DNA of 64,000 bases from an uncultured Flavobacteriaceae bacterium (GCA_913020295.1 CAJWAA010000002.1:1-64000); one strand, 5' to 3'; shown: positions 19,809 to 30,468, numbered from the stretch's first letter. A program made the numbers and translations. The notes: generated from the sequence alone by a model not told the origin.

Positions 19809-19857
19809 TAGCTCGTAAGCTACAATACTTTTTGAGGTATTCTTCACAGCATTTGCT
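19809..19857. other. Cluster of three small hairpins
   Basis: TAGCT-CGTA-AGCTA (19809-19822), AATAC...GTATT (19824-19841) and AGCA-TT-TGCT (19848-19857) lie in the convergent gap between the GH20 gene and gapN. None has a clean T tract, so it could be a weak terminator region, a small RNA or chance. Confidence 0.25.
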
Positions 19858-19898
19858 ATGAAAGAATGAAACTTATCCAAAAAAACATAAATTAAGTA

Positions 19899-21527
19899 TT
19901 ATAATATGTAATCAGAAGAGACAAAATTGGACTCATTAGAGTTCAAAAGGCTTTCTAAAATTTCATTATTATAAGGATTATCTTTAGATGCAACAAATGA
20001 TCTTATCGAAAAAGACCTTAAGGCATCATAAACACTCAATGTGCTTACAGCAGAATTTTTTCTGCCAGTAAATGGGTAAACGTCGGGTCCTCTTTGGCAT
20101 GCGCTATTTAGATTCACACGACAAACTAAGTTGGCTAATATATCGATAAGCGGTCCTATTTTTCGCACGTCTCTACCAAAAAGACTTACCTGCTGACCGT
20201 AATCTGATAAGGCCATGGCCTCCAAAGGCTCGTTAATATCTTTGTAGGAAATGATCGGAATTACTGGTCCAAATTGCTCCTCATGATAGAGATCCATGGT
20301 ATCATTGACAGGATAAATTACTGCTGGATAAGTATAATTTTCTGACATCTTTCCTCCCTTTTTATTCATCACTTTGGCACCTTTTGATAAGGCATCTTCG
20401 ATAAGATCTTTGATGTATTGGGGTTTATTGGGTTCGGGTAGTGGAGTCAAAAAAACATCCTTGTCCCACGGCAAACCAAAATTTAAATTATCTACTGCCT
20501 TGGAGAATTTCTTATTGAATTCATCAACAATAGACTCGTGGACATACAGTACCTTGAGAGCAGTACAACGTTGTCCATTGTATGACAGTGTACCGGAAAT
20601 ACACTCTTTAACAGTATGATCTAAGTCAGCATCTGGTAAAATAACACCAGGGTTTTTGGCCTCTAGACCTAATACCAATCTAAGTCTATTTTTGTTAGGG
20701 TGTTCGTCTTGTAAGGATACCGCTGACGAACTGTGACCAATCAATGCCAAAACATCAACATGGCCGGTTTTCATAATTGGCTGTGCAATTTTTCTACCTC
20801 GACCAAAAAGAATATTTACTACGCCGGGAGGAAAACATTCCTGAAAAGCTTCTAAGAGGGGGGTTATCAGAAGCACACCGTGCTTTGCAGGTTTAAATAT
20901 GGCGGTATTACCCATAACAATGGCAGGGATCAACAAACAGAAGGTTTCGTTTAAGGGGTAATTATAAGGCCCTAAACACAAGACCACTCCTAATGGGCTT
21001 CTTCTAATGTGGGCATAGATGCCGCCTTCTTTTTCGAACTTGGCACTCTTTTGGTCCAATTTTTTATAAGCTTCAATAGTATCGTAAATGTAATCAACTG
21101 TTCGATCAAACTCTTTTTGAGAATCTGCAAGTGTTTTGCCAATTTCCCACATCAATAGCTTAACAACCTCTTCTCGGTGTAGCTTCATTTTATCAGCAAA
21201 ACGTTCGAGACAATTCAACCGCTCTCTAACCCGCATAGTAGGCCACTGTCCTTTTCCCCTGTCAAAAGCTTTTTTAGCAGATTCAAGAGCTTTTAAAGCG
21301 GATTCAGATTCCATGTCAGGTACTGAACCCAAAAGCGTAGGAGCCATTTCACCATTCTGATTCTCTGTTCTAATGGTCGAATAAACATCTGCCATATTAC
21401 CATTCCAAGTTTTCAATTCCCCGTCAATAAGATACTGATTGAAATTGGTCAATTTAGGTTGATATTCCACAGGTATGTGACTAGTTTTGAGGTGCTTAAT
21501 ATCAGGTTGGATTAAAACATTACTCAT
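19899..21527 (-). CDS. gapN: GapN-type NADP-dependent glyceraldehyde-3-phosphate dehydrogenase
   Basis: An aldehyde dehydrogenase superfamily protein of 542 residues that most resembles non-phosphorylating GAPDH, which oxidises glyceraldehyde-3-phosphate directly to 3-phosphoglycerate and yields NADPH. Seen: [21 protein letters not shown] (cofactor fold), [18 protein letters not shown]-like catalytic Glu block ([16 protein letters not shown]) and [13 protein letters not shown] with the nucleophilic Cys. I took the ATG at 21527 ([13 protein letters not shown]); an in-frame upstream start at 21557 would overlap the -7 promoter box. It has its own promoter, so it is separate from the ilv operon upstream. 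Substrate assignment rests on remembered similarity; another ALDH activity is possible. Confidence 0.82.
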   Translation of the reverse strand: MSNVLIQPDIKHLKTSHIPVEYQPKLTNFNQYLIDGELKTWNGNMADVYSTIRTENQNGEMAPTLLGSVPDMESESALKALESAKKAFDRGKGQWPTMRVRERLNCLERFADKMKLHREEVVKLLMWEIGKTLADSQKEFDRTVDYIYDTIEAYKKLDQKSAKFEKEGGIYAHIRRSPLGVVLCLGPYNYPLNETFCLLIPAIVMGNTAIFKPAKHGVLLITPLLEAFQECFPPGVVNILFGRGRKIAQPIMKTGHVDVLALIGHSSSAVSLQDEHPNKNRLRLVLGLEAKNPGVILPDADLDHTVKECISGTLSYNGQRCTALKVLYVHESIVDEFNKKFSKAVDNLNFGLPWDKDVFLTPLPEPNKPQYIKDLIEDALSKGAKVMNKKGGKMSENYTYPAVIYPVNDTMDLYHEEQFGPVIPIISYKDINEPLEAMALSDYGQQVSLFGRDVRKIGPLIDILANLVCRVNLNSACQRGPDVYPFTGRKNSAVSTLSVYDALRSFSIRSFVASKDNPYNNEILESLLNSNESNFVSSDYIL

Positions 21528-21558
21528 TGTCTTATAGTTTTGTTTTATTTTTATCAAA

Positions 21559-21588
21559 CAAAGTTAGACAATTTTTAGTCAAAGGCAA
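21559..21588 (-). promoter_or_regulatory. Bacteroidota-type promoter for gapN
   Basis: On the minus strand TTG (21586-21588), exactly 19 bases, then TAACTTTG (21559-21566). This is a full match with the optimal spacing to the Bacteroidota primary sigma factor consensus. The gapN ATG is 31 bases beyond the -7 box. Confidence 0.7.
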
Positions 21589-21658
21589 TGAAATATTAAT
21601 CCTGACAACCCCAAAAAAAAAATTAGCTTTAAATGATAATAAACAAAGTTTTACCGTA

Positions 21659-23134
21659 TTAGACGATCTTTTTCATTTCGGTCATGGACTCTCTCAGTTC
21701 ATAGCCGATGAGCTCTACAGGATGATAACGAATAATTTCATTGACATCTATTAATTTGCGATTGTCGACGCTATTTCCTTTACCCTCTGCAAAAGATTTT
21801 CCTATAACGTCAGTATCAATTTCTTTCATAAAATCAACCAACAAAGGTTTTGCGGCATGATCAAACAGATAACATCCATACTCAGCTGTGTCGGATATGA
21901 CACGGTTCATTTCAAACAATTTTTTACGCGCTATTGTATTGGCGATTAGAGGAGTTTCGTGAAGTGATTCATAATAAGCAGACTCTTCTTTAATACCTGA
22001 AGCCACCATAGTGTCAAAGGCCAACTCTACTCCAGCACGAACAAAGGCAACCATCAAAACTCCGTGGTCAAAATATTCTTGTTCCGGAATTTCTTGATCA
22101 GTAATAGTTGTTTTTTCAAAAGCAGTCTCCCCAGTAGCAGCTCTCCATTTGAGGAGATTTTTATCGTCATTTGCCCAATCCTCCATCATGGTTTTGGAAA
22201 AATGTCCAGACATAATATCATCCATATGCTTTTGAAATAAAGGCGTTAGGATTTGTTTGAGGGTTTCGGAAAGTTCAAAAGCTTTAATTTTTGCAGGATT
22301 TGAGAGACGATCCATCATATTGGTGATTCCACCATGCTTTAGGGCCTCAGTAATAGTTTCCCAACCGTATTGAATCAATTTTGCTGCATAGCTTGGGTCG
22401 ACTCCTTTCTCAACCATTTTATCAAAACTTAAAATGGAACCGGTTTGTAATACACCACACAATATAGTTTGCTCTCCCATCAAATCAGATTTTACCTCGG
22501 CCACAAAAGAGGATTCTAATACCCCTGCTCTATGTCCACCTGTCGCAACAGCATATGCCTTTGCATATTCCAAACCATGTCCATCCGGATTATTTTCGGG
22601 GTGAACAGCGATCAATGTGGGAACACCAAATCCTCTCAAAAATTCTTCTCTTACTTCAGACCCTGGACATTTGGGTGCAACCATGATCACAGTCAAATCT
22701 TTTCTAACCTTCATTCCCTCTTCTACAATATTAAAGCCATGTGAGTATGAAAGTATTGCCCCTTTTTTCATCAGTGGGACAACAACTTCTATTACTGAAC
22801 TGTGATTCTTATCGGGAGTGAGGTTTATAACAACATCGGCTGTTGGAACCATTTCTTCGTAGTTACCAACTTTAAAATTGTTGTCAATAGCATTTTGGTA
22901 GGAAGCTCTTTTTTGATCAATGGCTCCTTGGCGCAAAGTATAGCTTATGTCCAACCCAGAATCGCGCATGTTTAAACCTTGGTTGAGCCCTTGAGCACCA
23001 CATCCCACGATCACGATTTTTTTCTCTTTAAGTGCGTTAACACCTTGGTCAAATTCCGATTGATCCATGAAACGACATTGTCCGAGTTGGTATAATTTAT
23101 CTGCTAGTGAAAGTTGATTAAAATAATTTGCCAT
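21659..23134 (-). CDS. ilvC: IlvC, ketol-acid reductoisomerase (long class II form)
   Basis: A 491-residue enzyme that isomerises and reduces acetolactate or acetohydroxybutyrate with NADPH and Mg. Seen: [22 protein letters not shown] (Rossmann loop), [13 protein letters not shown] (phosphate-binding residues for NADPH), [14 protein letters not shown], and the duplicated knotted C-terminal domain with [17 protein letters not shown]. Length fits the long class II enzymes of enterobacteria and Bacteroidota rather than the 330-residue class I. It is the last gene of the ilv operon, 18 bases after ilvN. Confidence 0.97.
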   Translation of the reverse strand: MANYFNQLSLADKLYQLGQCRFMDQSEFDQGVNALKEKKIVIVGCGAQGLNQGLNMRDSGLDISYTLRQGAIDQKRASYQNAIDNNFKVGNYEEMVPTADVVINLTPDKNHSSVIEVVVPLMKKGAILSYSHGFNIVEEGMKVRKDLTVIMVAPKCPGSEVREEFLRGFGVPTLIAVHPENNPDGHGLEYAKAYAVATGGHRAGVLESSFVAEVKSDLMGEQTILCGVLQTGSILSFDKMVEKGVDPSYAAKLIQYGWETITEALKHGGITNMMDRLSNPAKIKAFELSETLKQILTPLFQKHMDDIMSGHFSKTMMEDWANDDKNLLKWRAATGETAFEKTTITDQEIPEQEYFDHGVLMVAFVRAGVELAFDTMVASGIKEESAYYESLHETPLIANTIARKKLFEMNRVISDTAEYGCYLFDHAAKPLLVDFMKEIDTDVIGKSFAEGKGNSVDNRKLIDVNEIIRYHPVELIGYELRESMTEMKKIV

Positions 23135-23152
23135 TTTGATGATAGGTTTATG

Positions 23153-23680
23153 TTAGTTATCTGATTTAAATTTTTTAAGGATTTCACTGATGCCCATTTT
23201 AGATTTTGTAACTGAAATACGTCCTGATCGGACAAATTGAAGCAAACCGAAAGGTGCTAAGTCTTGATACAAACGGTCAGTTTCGTTTCTGAATCCTGTT
23301 TTTTCAATAACGAAATACTCTGGAGAAACTGTAACTATATTGGCATGTGATTCTTTAATAATATTTTGAATATGTCTTTCTTCAAATAAAGCACTTGATT
23401 TTACTTTATATAGAGCACTTTCTTGAAAAATAGTTTCCTCATCTGTATGATAAAAAGCTTTGATAACATCGACCTGTTTTTCAATTTGTTTGATAAGTTT
23501 TTTTACACCTTCCTCTTGTAATTTAACAATGATAATGAACCTGAAAACGTCTTTGATTTCGGACTGTGAAGTTGTCAAACTTTCAATATTTATATGACGC
23601 TTCAAAAAAATTGATGAGATCCGATTCAACAAGCCAACATTGTTCTCAGAATAGATCGAAATGGTAAAAGTTTTCTCCAT
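23153..23680 (-). CDS. ilvN: IlvN/IlvH, acetolactate synthase regulatory subunit
   Basis: A 175-residue regulatory subunit. Residues 1-80 form an ACT domain (FTISIYSENNVGLLNRISS, FLKRHINIESLTTSQSE) that binds valine, and the C-terminal part is the second ACT-like domain typical of the family (NIVTVSPEYFVIEKTGFRNETD). It activates the catalytic subunit and confers feedback inhibition. Length matches the E. coli IlvH class. It sits between ilvB (11 bases upstream) and ilvC. Confidence 0.94.
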   Translation of the reverse strand: MEKTFTISIYSENNVGLLNRISSIFLKRHINIESLTTSQSEIKDVFRFIIIVKLQEEGVKKLIKQIEKQVDVIKAFYHTDEETIFQESALYKVKSSALFEERHIQNIIKESHANIVTVSPEYFVIEKTGFRNETDRLYQDLAPFGLLQFVRSGRISVTKSKMGISEILKKFKSDN

Positions 23681-23691
23681 TTTGATTACAA

Positions 23692-25425
23692 TTATTTAAG
23701 ACGTATGTCAGAGACAGATGCTCCAGTCGGAATCATAGGGAAAACATTGTCCTCTTTTTCGACACATACCTCAAGGAAATAAGGTTTGTCAGAGGCAATC
23801 ATTTCGGCCACTGCAGCGTCAAGATTTTCTCTTTTGTCAACCTTCTTAGCATCCAAATAGTAACCTTTTGCAATTGTTATAAAATCAGGATTTACCATCT
23901 CTGTAGAGGCATATCGTTTATCAAAAAATAATTGTTGCCACTGCCTTACCATCCCCAAAAACTCATTGTTTAAAACTACAATTTTGACAGCGGCTTGAGT
24001 TTGAAAAATAGTTCCCAATTCTTGAATGGTCATCTGGTATCCACCATCGCCGATCACAGCCACAACCTCTCTTTCGGGAGCCCCCATTTTAGCCCCTAGG
24101 GCTGCAGGAAGCGCAAAACCCATTGTTCCCAGTCCACCTGAAGTGACATTGCTTCTAGAACGAACAAAATCCGTATACCTACAAGCTACCATTTGGTGTT
24201 GTCCTACATCAGTCACCAAAACAGCATCACCTCGGGTATGTTTGTTAATGGAAACAATGACTTCACCCATTGTCAAACCCTCTTTTTGAGGATATAAATC
24301 CTTATCTATGACTTCTTTGACCTCCACTTTCATCAATTCATCAAAACGATCTATCCATTGGTCATGGGATTTTTTCTGAATCAAAGGGATCAAGCTACGC
24401 AAACTCACTTTGCAATCTCCAAGTAAGGGTAAATCGACCTTAACATTTTTATTTATTTCGGCAGGATCAATCTCAAAATGAATGATCTTGGCTTGTTTGG
24501 CGTAAGTATCTAAATTTCCTGTTACACGATCATCGAATCGCATTCCAATCGCAATTAATAGATCACATTCATTTGTCAACAAATTGGGTCCGTAATTTCC
24601 ATGCATCCCCACCATACCTACATTAAGTGGATGAGCTGTTGGTAGTGCAGATAGTCCTAAAATAGTCCATGCGGCAGGGATACCGGACTTTTCCACAAAG
24701 GCTTTGAATTCGTCCTCAGCTCCGCCCAAAATGACCCCCTGACCCCAAACAATAAAAGGTTTTTTTGCATTGTTAATCATTTCAGCTGCTTGGGTAACAG
24801 CTTGAGTATCCAAAGCTGGAGCTGGTTTATAACTTCTCACCCCTGTACATTTTTGATAATTAAAATCCAGAGTTTCAAACTGAGCATTTTTTGTAATGTC
24901 GATCAAAACGGGACCTGGTCTACCTGATTTGGCAATGTAAAAAGCTTTAGCAAAAATTTCAGGAATTTCATCAGCATTTGTGATTTGATAATTCCATTTA
25001 GTCACAGGAGTGGAAATTCCAATAATGTCAGTTTCTTGAAAAGCATCGGAACCCAAAAGATGAGATCCCACCTGTCCTGTTATGCAAACCATAGGAGTAG
25101 AGTCGATTTGTGCATCGGCAATTCCTGTTACAAGATTTGTAGCCCCCGGACCTGAGGTTGCGATGGCGACTCCTACTTTTCCAGAAGTTCTCGCATAGCC
25201 TTGTGCCGCATGTGTTGCCCCCTGTTCATGACGAGTCAACACATGATTCAATTGATCCTGAAACTTGTATAATTCATCGTAAACGGGCATAATAGCTCCA
25301 CCAGGGTAACCATAAATCAAGTCAATACCCTCGGCCAATAAACATCTAATCACGGCCTCGGCGCCACTAATTGTAATACTTTTTGTTACTACCTCTTGTA
25401 AGGCAATTTGATCCTTTGTTTTCAT
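23692..25425 (-). CDS. ilvB: IlvB, acetolactate synthase catalytic subunit
   Basis: A thiamine-diphosphate enzyme of 577 residues that makes acetolactate from pyruvate, or acetohydroxybutyrate from pyruvate and 2-oxobutyrate. Seen: GYPGGAIMPVYDEL, catalytic Glu in TRHEQGATHAAQGYAR, GPGATNLVTGIADA, TSGGLGTMGFALPAALGAK and the ThDP motif GDGGYQMTIQELGT ending VVLNN. I chose the ATG at 25425, four bases past the ilvD stop; a GTG at 25446 inside ilvD is also in frame but less likely. It forms the AHAS holoenzyme with IlvN. Confidence 0.96.
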   Translation of the reverse strand: MKTKDQIALQEVVTKSITISGAEAVIRCLLAEGIDLIYGYPGGAIMPVYDELYKFQDQLNHVLTRHEQGATHAAQGYARTSGKVGVAIATSGPGATNLVTGIADAQIDSTPMVCITGQVGSHLLGSDAFQETDIIGISTPVTKWNYQITNADEIPEIFAKAFYIAKSGRPGPVLIDITKNAQFETLDFNYQKCTGVRSYKPAPALDTQAVTQAAEMINNAKKPFIVWGQGVILGGAEDEFKAFVEKSGIPAAWTILGLSALPTAHPLNVGMVGMHGNYGPNLLTNECDLLIAIGMRFDDRVTGNLDTYAKQAKIIHFEIDPAEINKNVKVDLPLLGDCKVSLRSLIPLIQKKSHDQWIDRFDELMKVEVKEVIDKDLYPQKEGLTMGEVIVSINKHTRGDAVLVTDVGQHQMVACRYTDFVRSRSNVTSGGLGTMGFALPAALGAKMGAPEREVVAVIGDGGYQMTIQELGTIFQTQAAVKIVVLNNEFLGMVRQWQQLFFDKRYASTEMVNPDFITIAKGYYLDAKKVDKRENLDAAVAEMIASDKPYFLEVCVEKEDNVFPMIPTGASVSDIRLK

Positions 25426-25429
25426 TTGA

Positions 25430-27103
25430 TTAATTATCGGTGACACAACCTTCTGAGGCAGTGGACACAGTTTTTATATATTTGTGCAAAACCCCCATAG
25501 AAAACTTGTATGGAGGTTGTACCCAACTTTTTTTTCTATTCTCAATTTCTTTATCTGATAAATTCACACTCAAGGTGTTGGTTTCAGCATCAATAGTGAT
25601 GATGTCACCGTCTTTCAATAAACCAATTACTCCTCCCTCTTGAGCCTCTGGAACTATATGTCCTACTACAAAACCATGGGTTCCTCCTGAAAACCTTCCA
25701 TCAGTAATCAAAGCAACATCTTTCCCCAATCCAGCACCCATAATGGCAGCTGTTGGTTTTAACATTTCAGGCATTCCAGGACCACCTTTTGGGCCCTCGT
25801 AACGGATGACCACTACATCTCCTTTTTTAACTTTTCCGGCTCCTATTCCAGCGTTAGCATCGTATTCACCATCAAAAACTCTTGCAGGGCCAACAAACTT
25901 CAAACCCTCTTTTCCAGTTATCTTAGCTACTGACCCTAATGTTGCTAAATTTCCTTTAAGGATTCTGATATGTCCGGTGGGTTTGATCGGATTTTCAAGA
26001 GGTCTTAACAAGTCTTGTCCTGCTTTAAGGGGGGAAACTTCTGATAGATTTTCGGCCAAGGTTTTACCTGTTATTGTAATACAATCACCATGGAGCATCC
26101 CATTTCCAAGCATAAATTTTAATACAGCAGGGACTCCTCCAATAGCATGAAGGTCTTTCATCAAATATTTACCGCTTGGTTTGAGGTCGGCTAGAAAAGG
26201 AGTTGTATCACTAATCTTTTGGAAATCATCTATGGACAAGTCAATACCCGCAGCATGAGCGATGGCCAAAAAATGTAAAACAGCGTTGGTAGATCCTCCC
26301 AGTACAGATATCAGTCGTAAAGCGTTCTCAAGAGAATTTTTGGTAACTATCTCCAGTGGCTTTAGATCTGTTTGTATTAGTTTACTCATAGCTGAACCTA
26401 CAGCCTTGCAATCTTCTATTTTTTCTTGACTGACAGCCGGGTTTGATGAACTGTAGGGTAATGACATCCCCAAAGCTTCAATGGCGGAAGCCATAGTATT
26501 TGCAGTGTACATTCCTCCGCATGCTCCAGCCCCAGGGCACGCATTTCGAATTACCTTTTTATATTCGTTTTCATCTATTTTACCGGCTACTTTTTCTCCC
26601 CAAGCCTCAAAAGCAGAAACCACATCCAATTCTTTATCTCTGATACATCCCGAGGCAATAGTTCCTCCGTATACTAATATACTTGGACGGTTAAGTCGTA
26701 ACATCCCCATCAATGCACCTGGCATATTTTTGTCGCAGCCAACTACCGTGACAACTCCATCATATGACATGGCCTGAACGACTGTCTCAACTGAATCTGC
26801 AATAACATCTCTTGAGGGGAGAGAAAATCGCATACCGGGAGTCCCCATGGAAATTCCGTCACTCACGCCAATCGTATTGAAAATCAAACCCAACATTTGG
26901 TGGGGCGCAATACCTTCCTTGACATGAACTGAAAGCTCATTGAGGTGCATATTACACGGGTTACCCTCGTAACCTGTACTGGCAATACCTATCAACGGTT
27001 TTTCAAAGTCCTCATCTGTCATGCCAATGGCATGAAGCATGGCTTGGGCTGCAGGCTGAGTGGGATCTTGTGTTACACGTTGACTGAATTTATTAAGGGC
27101 CAT
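25430..27103 (-). CDS. ilvD: IlvD, dihydroxyacid dehydratase
   Basis: An Fe-S dehydratase of 557 residues making 2-oxoisovalerate and 2-oxo-3-methylvalerate. Cluster-ligand regions are visible: [21 protein letters not shown] and [19 protein letters not shown]. The C-terminal [16 protein letters not shown] is another hallmark. It is the first gene of the ilv operon. Its product 2-oxoisovalerate feeds LeuA and PanB, both encoded in this window. Confidence 0.97.
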   Translation of the reverse strand: MALNKFSQRVTQDPTQPAAQAMLHAIGMTDEDFEKPLIGIASTGYEGNPCNMHLNELSVHVKEGIAPHQMLGLIFNTIGVSDGISMGTPGMRFSLPSRDVIADSVETVVQAMSYDGVVTVVGCDKNMPGALMGMLRLNRPSILVYGGTIASGCIRDKELDVVSAFEAWGEKVAGKIDENEYKKVIRNACPGAGACGGMYTANTMASAIEALGMSLPYSSSNPAVSQEKIEDCKAVGSAMSKLIQTDLKPLEIVTKNSLENALRLISVLGGSTNAVLHFLAIAHAAGIDLSIDDFQKISDTTPFLADLKPSGKYLMKDLHAIGGVPAVLKFMLGNGMLHGDCITITGKTLAENLSEVSPLKAGQDLLRPLENPIKPTGHIRILKGNLATLGSVAKITGKEGLKFVGPARVFDGEYDANAGIGAGKVKKGDVVVIRYEGPKGGPGMPEMLKPTAAIMGAGLGKDVALITDGRFSGGTHGFVVGHIVPEAQEGGVIGLLKDGDIITIDAETNTLSVNLSDKEIENRKKSWVQPPYKFSMGVLHKYIKTVSTASEGCVTDN

Positions 27104-27314
27104 GTTTCAAATTTGATGCTAATTTAATGGCTAACAACCGTTGGCCATAATTTTTTCAACTATTTTACACTATACCCAAATTAATTCAAATCATTATAAT
27201 TATATGATTATCAATTATTTAAATCATGTTTAATAATACATTCAAACCAATAAAAAATAATAACAAATCTATTTAAGTTATATTTATAAAATAGAAGTCT
27301 AAAAGTACCAAACA
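27104..27314. promoter_or_regulatory. Divergent control region between ilvD and the aldehyde dehydrogenase
   Basis: An AT-rich gap of 211 bases. On the minus strand TAGATTTG (27264-27271) matches the -7 box TAnnTTTG, without an obvious TTG partner; if used, ilvD would have a leader of about 155 bases. A hairpin at 27128-27147 (TGGC-mismatch-AAC, loop GGTT, on the minus strand) lies 25-44 bases ahead of the ilvD ATG and could affect translation initiation. No leader peptide rich in branched-chain codons is seen. Confidence 0.35.
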
Positions 27315-28706
27315 ATGAAATATAAAACTTCTAAAGCGATTGATAATTTGTATCAAAAGCAAAAAGTATTTTTTGACTCTCAGACAACCCTACCTAACAC
27401 CTTTAGGATCGAAAAGCTAAAGGCTTTGCAAAAAGAATTAGGTAAAAGGGAAAAAGATATTTATGAAGCCCTAAAAAATGACTTGAGCAAATCGGGCTTT
27501 GAATCAATGGCTTCTGAAACGGTTTTGGTTGAGAAGGAGATTGCCAAAATGATTAAGATGCTACCACTATGGAACAGACCTCATCGAACCAAAAGCAGCT
27601 TGATTAATTTCCCATCTAAAGACTACATAGTACCTGAACCTTATGGAAAAACCTTGATCATAAGCCCCTGGAATTATCCTTTCCAACTGTCTGTGACCCC
27701 TTTAGTGGGTGCTGTAGCAGCAGGAAATACTGTTGTTTTAAAACCATCAGAGTTTGCCCCCCATACAGCAAGCATAATACATTCTATCATTGAAGCGGTT
27801 TTTGACGAGGAACATGTAGCAGTAGTTGAAGGAGATGCCTCCACCGCTACTACACTTCTCAAAAAACAATGGGATTACATCATGTTTACAGGAAGTACGG
27901 TAGTTGGTAAAATCGTAGCCAAAGCCGCTGCTGAATATCTCACTCCCACGACCTTGGAGTTAGGCGGAAAAAGTCCGTGCATAGTCGATGAAACAGCACC
28001 CGTTAGCATCACGGCAAAAAGATTGGTATGGGGCAAATTCCTCAACTGTGGGCAGACTTGTATAGCCCCGGATTACCTTTTGGTTCACGAAGACATAAAA
28101 GATCAGTTGATCCGAGAACTAATCTTACATATTGAAAAATCCTTTGGAAAAAACCAGCAAGATTCAACTGATTATGGTAGGATTGTTCACCAAAAACACT
28201 TCAATAAACTTAAGAAATCACTCCAAAAGCAAAAGCTTGTTTATGGTGGACAAATGGATGAAAAAAAATTATTCTTTAGTCCCACACTGATAGAAAACCC
28301 CCCATTAGAAAGTGAACTGATGCAAGAGGAAATATTTGGCCCCATTCTACCAATCATTGGCTACAGAAAGGAAGAAGATATTCATAATATACTGGAAAAA
28401 AGAGAACGTCCATTAGCTTTCTATGTCTTTTCTAAAAGAAAAAAATTCATCAACAAACTCTTTCGTCGCTATTCCTTTGGAGGTGGAGTCGCCAACGATT
28501 CCATTATACAATTCGCAAATGACAATCTACCTTTTGGTGGGGTTGGTCACAGTGGAATAGGAGCCTATCATGGAAAATACAGTTTTAAAAATTTCACCCA
28601 TGAAAAACCCATAATAAAACGTTCTTTTTGGTTTGATCTTCCGGGGCGCTATGCTCCTTATCCAAAGTCCTTATCTTTGTTAAAATTTTTATTAAAAAAT
28701 CTTTAA
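27315..28706 (+). CDS. Aldehyde dehydrogenase, class 3-type
   Basis: A 463-residue NAD(P)-dependent aldehyde dehydrogenase of the shorter class 3 type (fatty and aromatic aldehydes). Seen: ISPWNYPFQLSVTPLVGAVAAG (cofactor fold), LELGGKSPCIVDE (catalytic Glu) and FLNCGQTCIAPDYLLVH (nucleophilic Cys in GQTC). The C-terminal end is basic and hydrophobic (YPKSLSLLKFLLKNL), as in membrane-associated members. Its stop abuts the start of a nitroreductase gene, so the two are co-transcribed; joint detoxification of reactive carbonyl or nitro compounds is a possibility only. Confidence 0.9.
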   Translation: MKYKTSKAIDNLYQKQKVFFDSQTTLPNTFRIEKLKALQKELGKREKDIYEALKNDLSKSGFESMASETVLVEKEIAKMIKMLPLWNRPHRTKSSLINFPSKDYIVPEPYGKTLIISPWNYPFQLSVTPLVGAVAAGNTVVLKPSEFAPHTASIIHSIIEAVFDEEHVAVVEGDASTATTLLKKQWDYIMFTGSTVVGKIVAKAAAEYLTPTTLELGGKSPCIVDETAPVSITAKRLVWGKFLNCGQTCIAPDYLLVHEDIKDQLIRELILHIEKSFGKNQQDSTDYGRIVHQKHFNKLKKSLQKQKLVYGGQMDEKKLFFSPTLIENPPLESELMQEEIFGPILPIIGYRKEEDIHNILEKRERPLAFYVFSKRKKFINKLFRRYSFGGGVANDSIIQFANDNLPFGGVGHSGIGAYHGKYSFKNFTHEKPIIKRSFWFDLPGRYAPYPKSLSLLKFLLKNL

Positions 28707-29432
28707 ATGTCTGAAAAGAAAGTAAGCGAAGCCATCCTATATCGACGATCCGTAAGGGTTTTTGACGAAAAAAAAGATATAGATCCCGTTATCGTCAAGA
28801 GATGTATTCAACAGGGAGCACTCGCTCCCAATAGCAGTAATCTCCAACTTTGGGAGTTTTATCACATTACCGATACAGAAATAATCAAAAAAATTTCAAC
28901 GGCTTGCTTTAACCAACCTGCAGCAAAAACCGCCAAGCAGTTCGTGATTCCCGTAGTAAGAAAAGACCTTTGGAAAAAAAGGATTACCTCCAATGTAGAT
29001 TTTATCAAATCTGAGTACGAAAAGTCTAATAATAAAGATCCCAAAAAGATAAAATCAGCAATTTCATATTACCAAAAAATACTCCCCAAAATATATGGTG
29101 TCGGGAATTTGGGTGGGTGGTTAAATAGTGTTGCTACCCATGTCAAAGGAATAAAAAAGGTAGTTTATCGTCAGGTGAAAAAGTCAGACATGCGTGTGGT
29201 AGCTCATAAAAGTACCGCCTTGGCTGCTCAAAATTTTTTGGTGAGTATGGCGGGTTTTGGTTATGACACCTGCACTATGGAAGGCTTTGATTCCCTCAGG
29301 GTAAAAAAATTATTAGGCTTACCTAAAACTGCACAGATAAGCATGATTATTGGTTGTGGTATTCGGACGCCACAAGGGGTTTATGGGCCTCGCTTCAGGG
29401 TTCCTTTTGAAGAAGTTTATTTTCACAAGTAA
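28707..29432 (+). CDS. Nitroreductase-family flavoprotein
   Basis: A 241-residue FMN-dependent oxidoreductase of the nitroreductase superfamily. The N terminus has the FMN-phosphate-binding RRSVRVFD and the GALAPNSSNLQLWEFY loop; the C-terminal half has TALAAQNFLVSMAGFGYDTCTMEGFD, typical of this fold. An insertion around residues 85-150 (YEKSNNKDPKKIKSAISYYQ) makes it longer than the 190-220 residue standard and may shape the active site. The substrate is unknown. The ATG follows the aldehyde dehydrogenase stop without a gap. Confidence 0.87.
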   Translation: MSEKKVSEAILYRRSVRVFDEKKDIDPVIVKRCIQQGALAPNSSNLQLWEFYHITDTEIIKKISTACFNQPAAKTAKQFVIPVVRKDLWKKRITSNVDFIKSEYEKSNNKDPKKIKSAISYYQKILPKIYGVGNLGGWLNSVATHVKGIKKVVYRQVKKSDMRVVAHKSTALAAQNFLVSMAGFGYDTCTMEGFDSLRVKKLLGLPKTAQISMIIGCGIRTPQGVYGPRFRVPFEEVYFHK

Positions 29433-29663
29433 TCAAAATTCAACTCATCCAAACCAGCCTCCTATTTTTCCAACTACTTTTAGTTGATCACTTTGGTAAT
29501 GAAATTGATTGCTTCATACACTTAGATTGTCATGCTCTGAAAGTCCACAAAGAAAAAGTACCTCCACAAATAGCTACCGACATATGAAATTTTATAAAAT
29601 GTCTTAATAAAAAAAAAAACTACGACCTTAATCAATATTTTTAAGATTAGCAAACATTATCTG

Positions 29664-29671
29664 TAATTTTG
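29664..29671 (+). promoter_or_regulatory. -7 box (TAATTTTG) ahead of the creatininase-family gene
   Basis: A full match to TAnnTTTG 36 bases before the ATG at 29707. No TTG is found at the expected distance upstream, so it is a half-promoter by sequence. Confidence 0.35.
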
Positions 29672-29706
29672 AGACTATACAAATAATTAAATACAATATC
29701 ATCTTT

Positions 29707-30468
29707 ATGAGACCCTATATATTGATAGAGCGTACATGGAAAGATTTAAAAACAGAGCGTTTTGATTTAGCAATTATACCTTGGGGTGCAACAGAGGCAC
29801 ACAACTACCATTTACCCTACGGTACTGATGTCTATGAGGCCAACGCCATAGCTGCCGAATCGGGAAAAAAAGCATGGGACAAAGGTTCAAAAGTGTTGAT
29901 TTTGCCCACCATTCCATTTGGGGTTAATACTGGTCAGACAGATATTTATTTAGACATAAACATGAGTCCCTCAACCCAAATGGCGATACTCAAAGATGTT
30001 TTGACCGTCCTTGACCACCAGGGAATTAAGAAATTTTTGATCCTCAATAGTCATGGTGGAAATAATTTTAAAACAATGTTAAGAGAGTTAGGTTTGGATT
30101 TTCCAGAAATGTGGCTCAGTAGTTGTAATTGGTTTCATGCCTTGGATAAATCTCAATACTTTGAGGAAGAGGGGGATCATGCTGACGAAATGGAAACAAG
30201 TATTATGATGCATATTCATCCCGAATTTGTCTTACCGCTTTCAGAGGCTGGAATCGGTCTTGAAAAGAAAAATAAGATTAAAGGATTTCAAGAAAAATGG
30301 GCATGGACAGAAAGAAAATGGTCATTAGTTACTAATGATACTGGAGTGGGTAACCCCAAAAAATCTAGCCCCGAAAAAGGGAAAAAATTTTTTAATGATG
30401 TAACAGACAAGATTAGTGAATTGATTCAAGATATATGTAATACCCAACTCGATGACATGTATGAATAG
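29707..30468 (+). CDS. Creatininase-family metal-dependent amidohydrolase
   Basis: A 253-residue protein of the creatininase / formamide hydrolase superfamily. Metal-binding signatures are visible: IPWGATEAHNYHLPYGTDV (Glu, His, Asp ligands), NSHGGN and GDHADEMETSIMM with the distal Glu. Members hydrolyse creatinine, N-formylated cofactor intermediates or mycofactocin-type peptides; no partner gene points to a specific substrate. Length is normal. The stop overlaps the start of the DUF5916 gene by eight bases, so the two are translated together. Confidence 0.86.
   Translation: MRPYILIERTWKDLKTERFDLAIIPWGATEAHNYHLPYGTDVYEANAIAAESGKKAWDKGSKVLILPTIPFGVNTGQTDIYLDINMSPSTQMAILKDVLTVLDHQGIKKFLILNSHGGNNFKTMLRELGLDFPEMWLSSCNWFHALDKSQYFEEEGDHADEMETSIMMHIHPEFVLPLSEAGIGLEKKNKIKGFQEKWAWTERKWSLVTNDTGVGNPKKSSPEKGKKFFNDVTDKISELIQDICNTQLDDMYE

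Noticed and set aside
29433-29706. An open stretch after the nitroreductase whose translation (IKIQLIQTSLLFFQ...) faintly resembles the start of a nitrilase-type omega-amidase
   Set aside because: No start codon in frame, similarity only over about ten residues, and a stop follows soon; more likely chance than a pseudogene.
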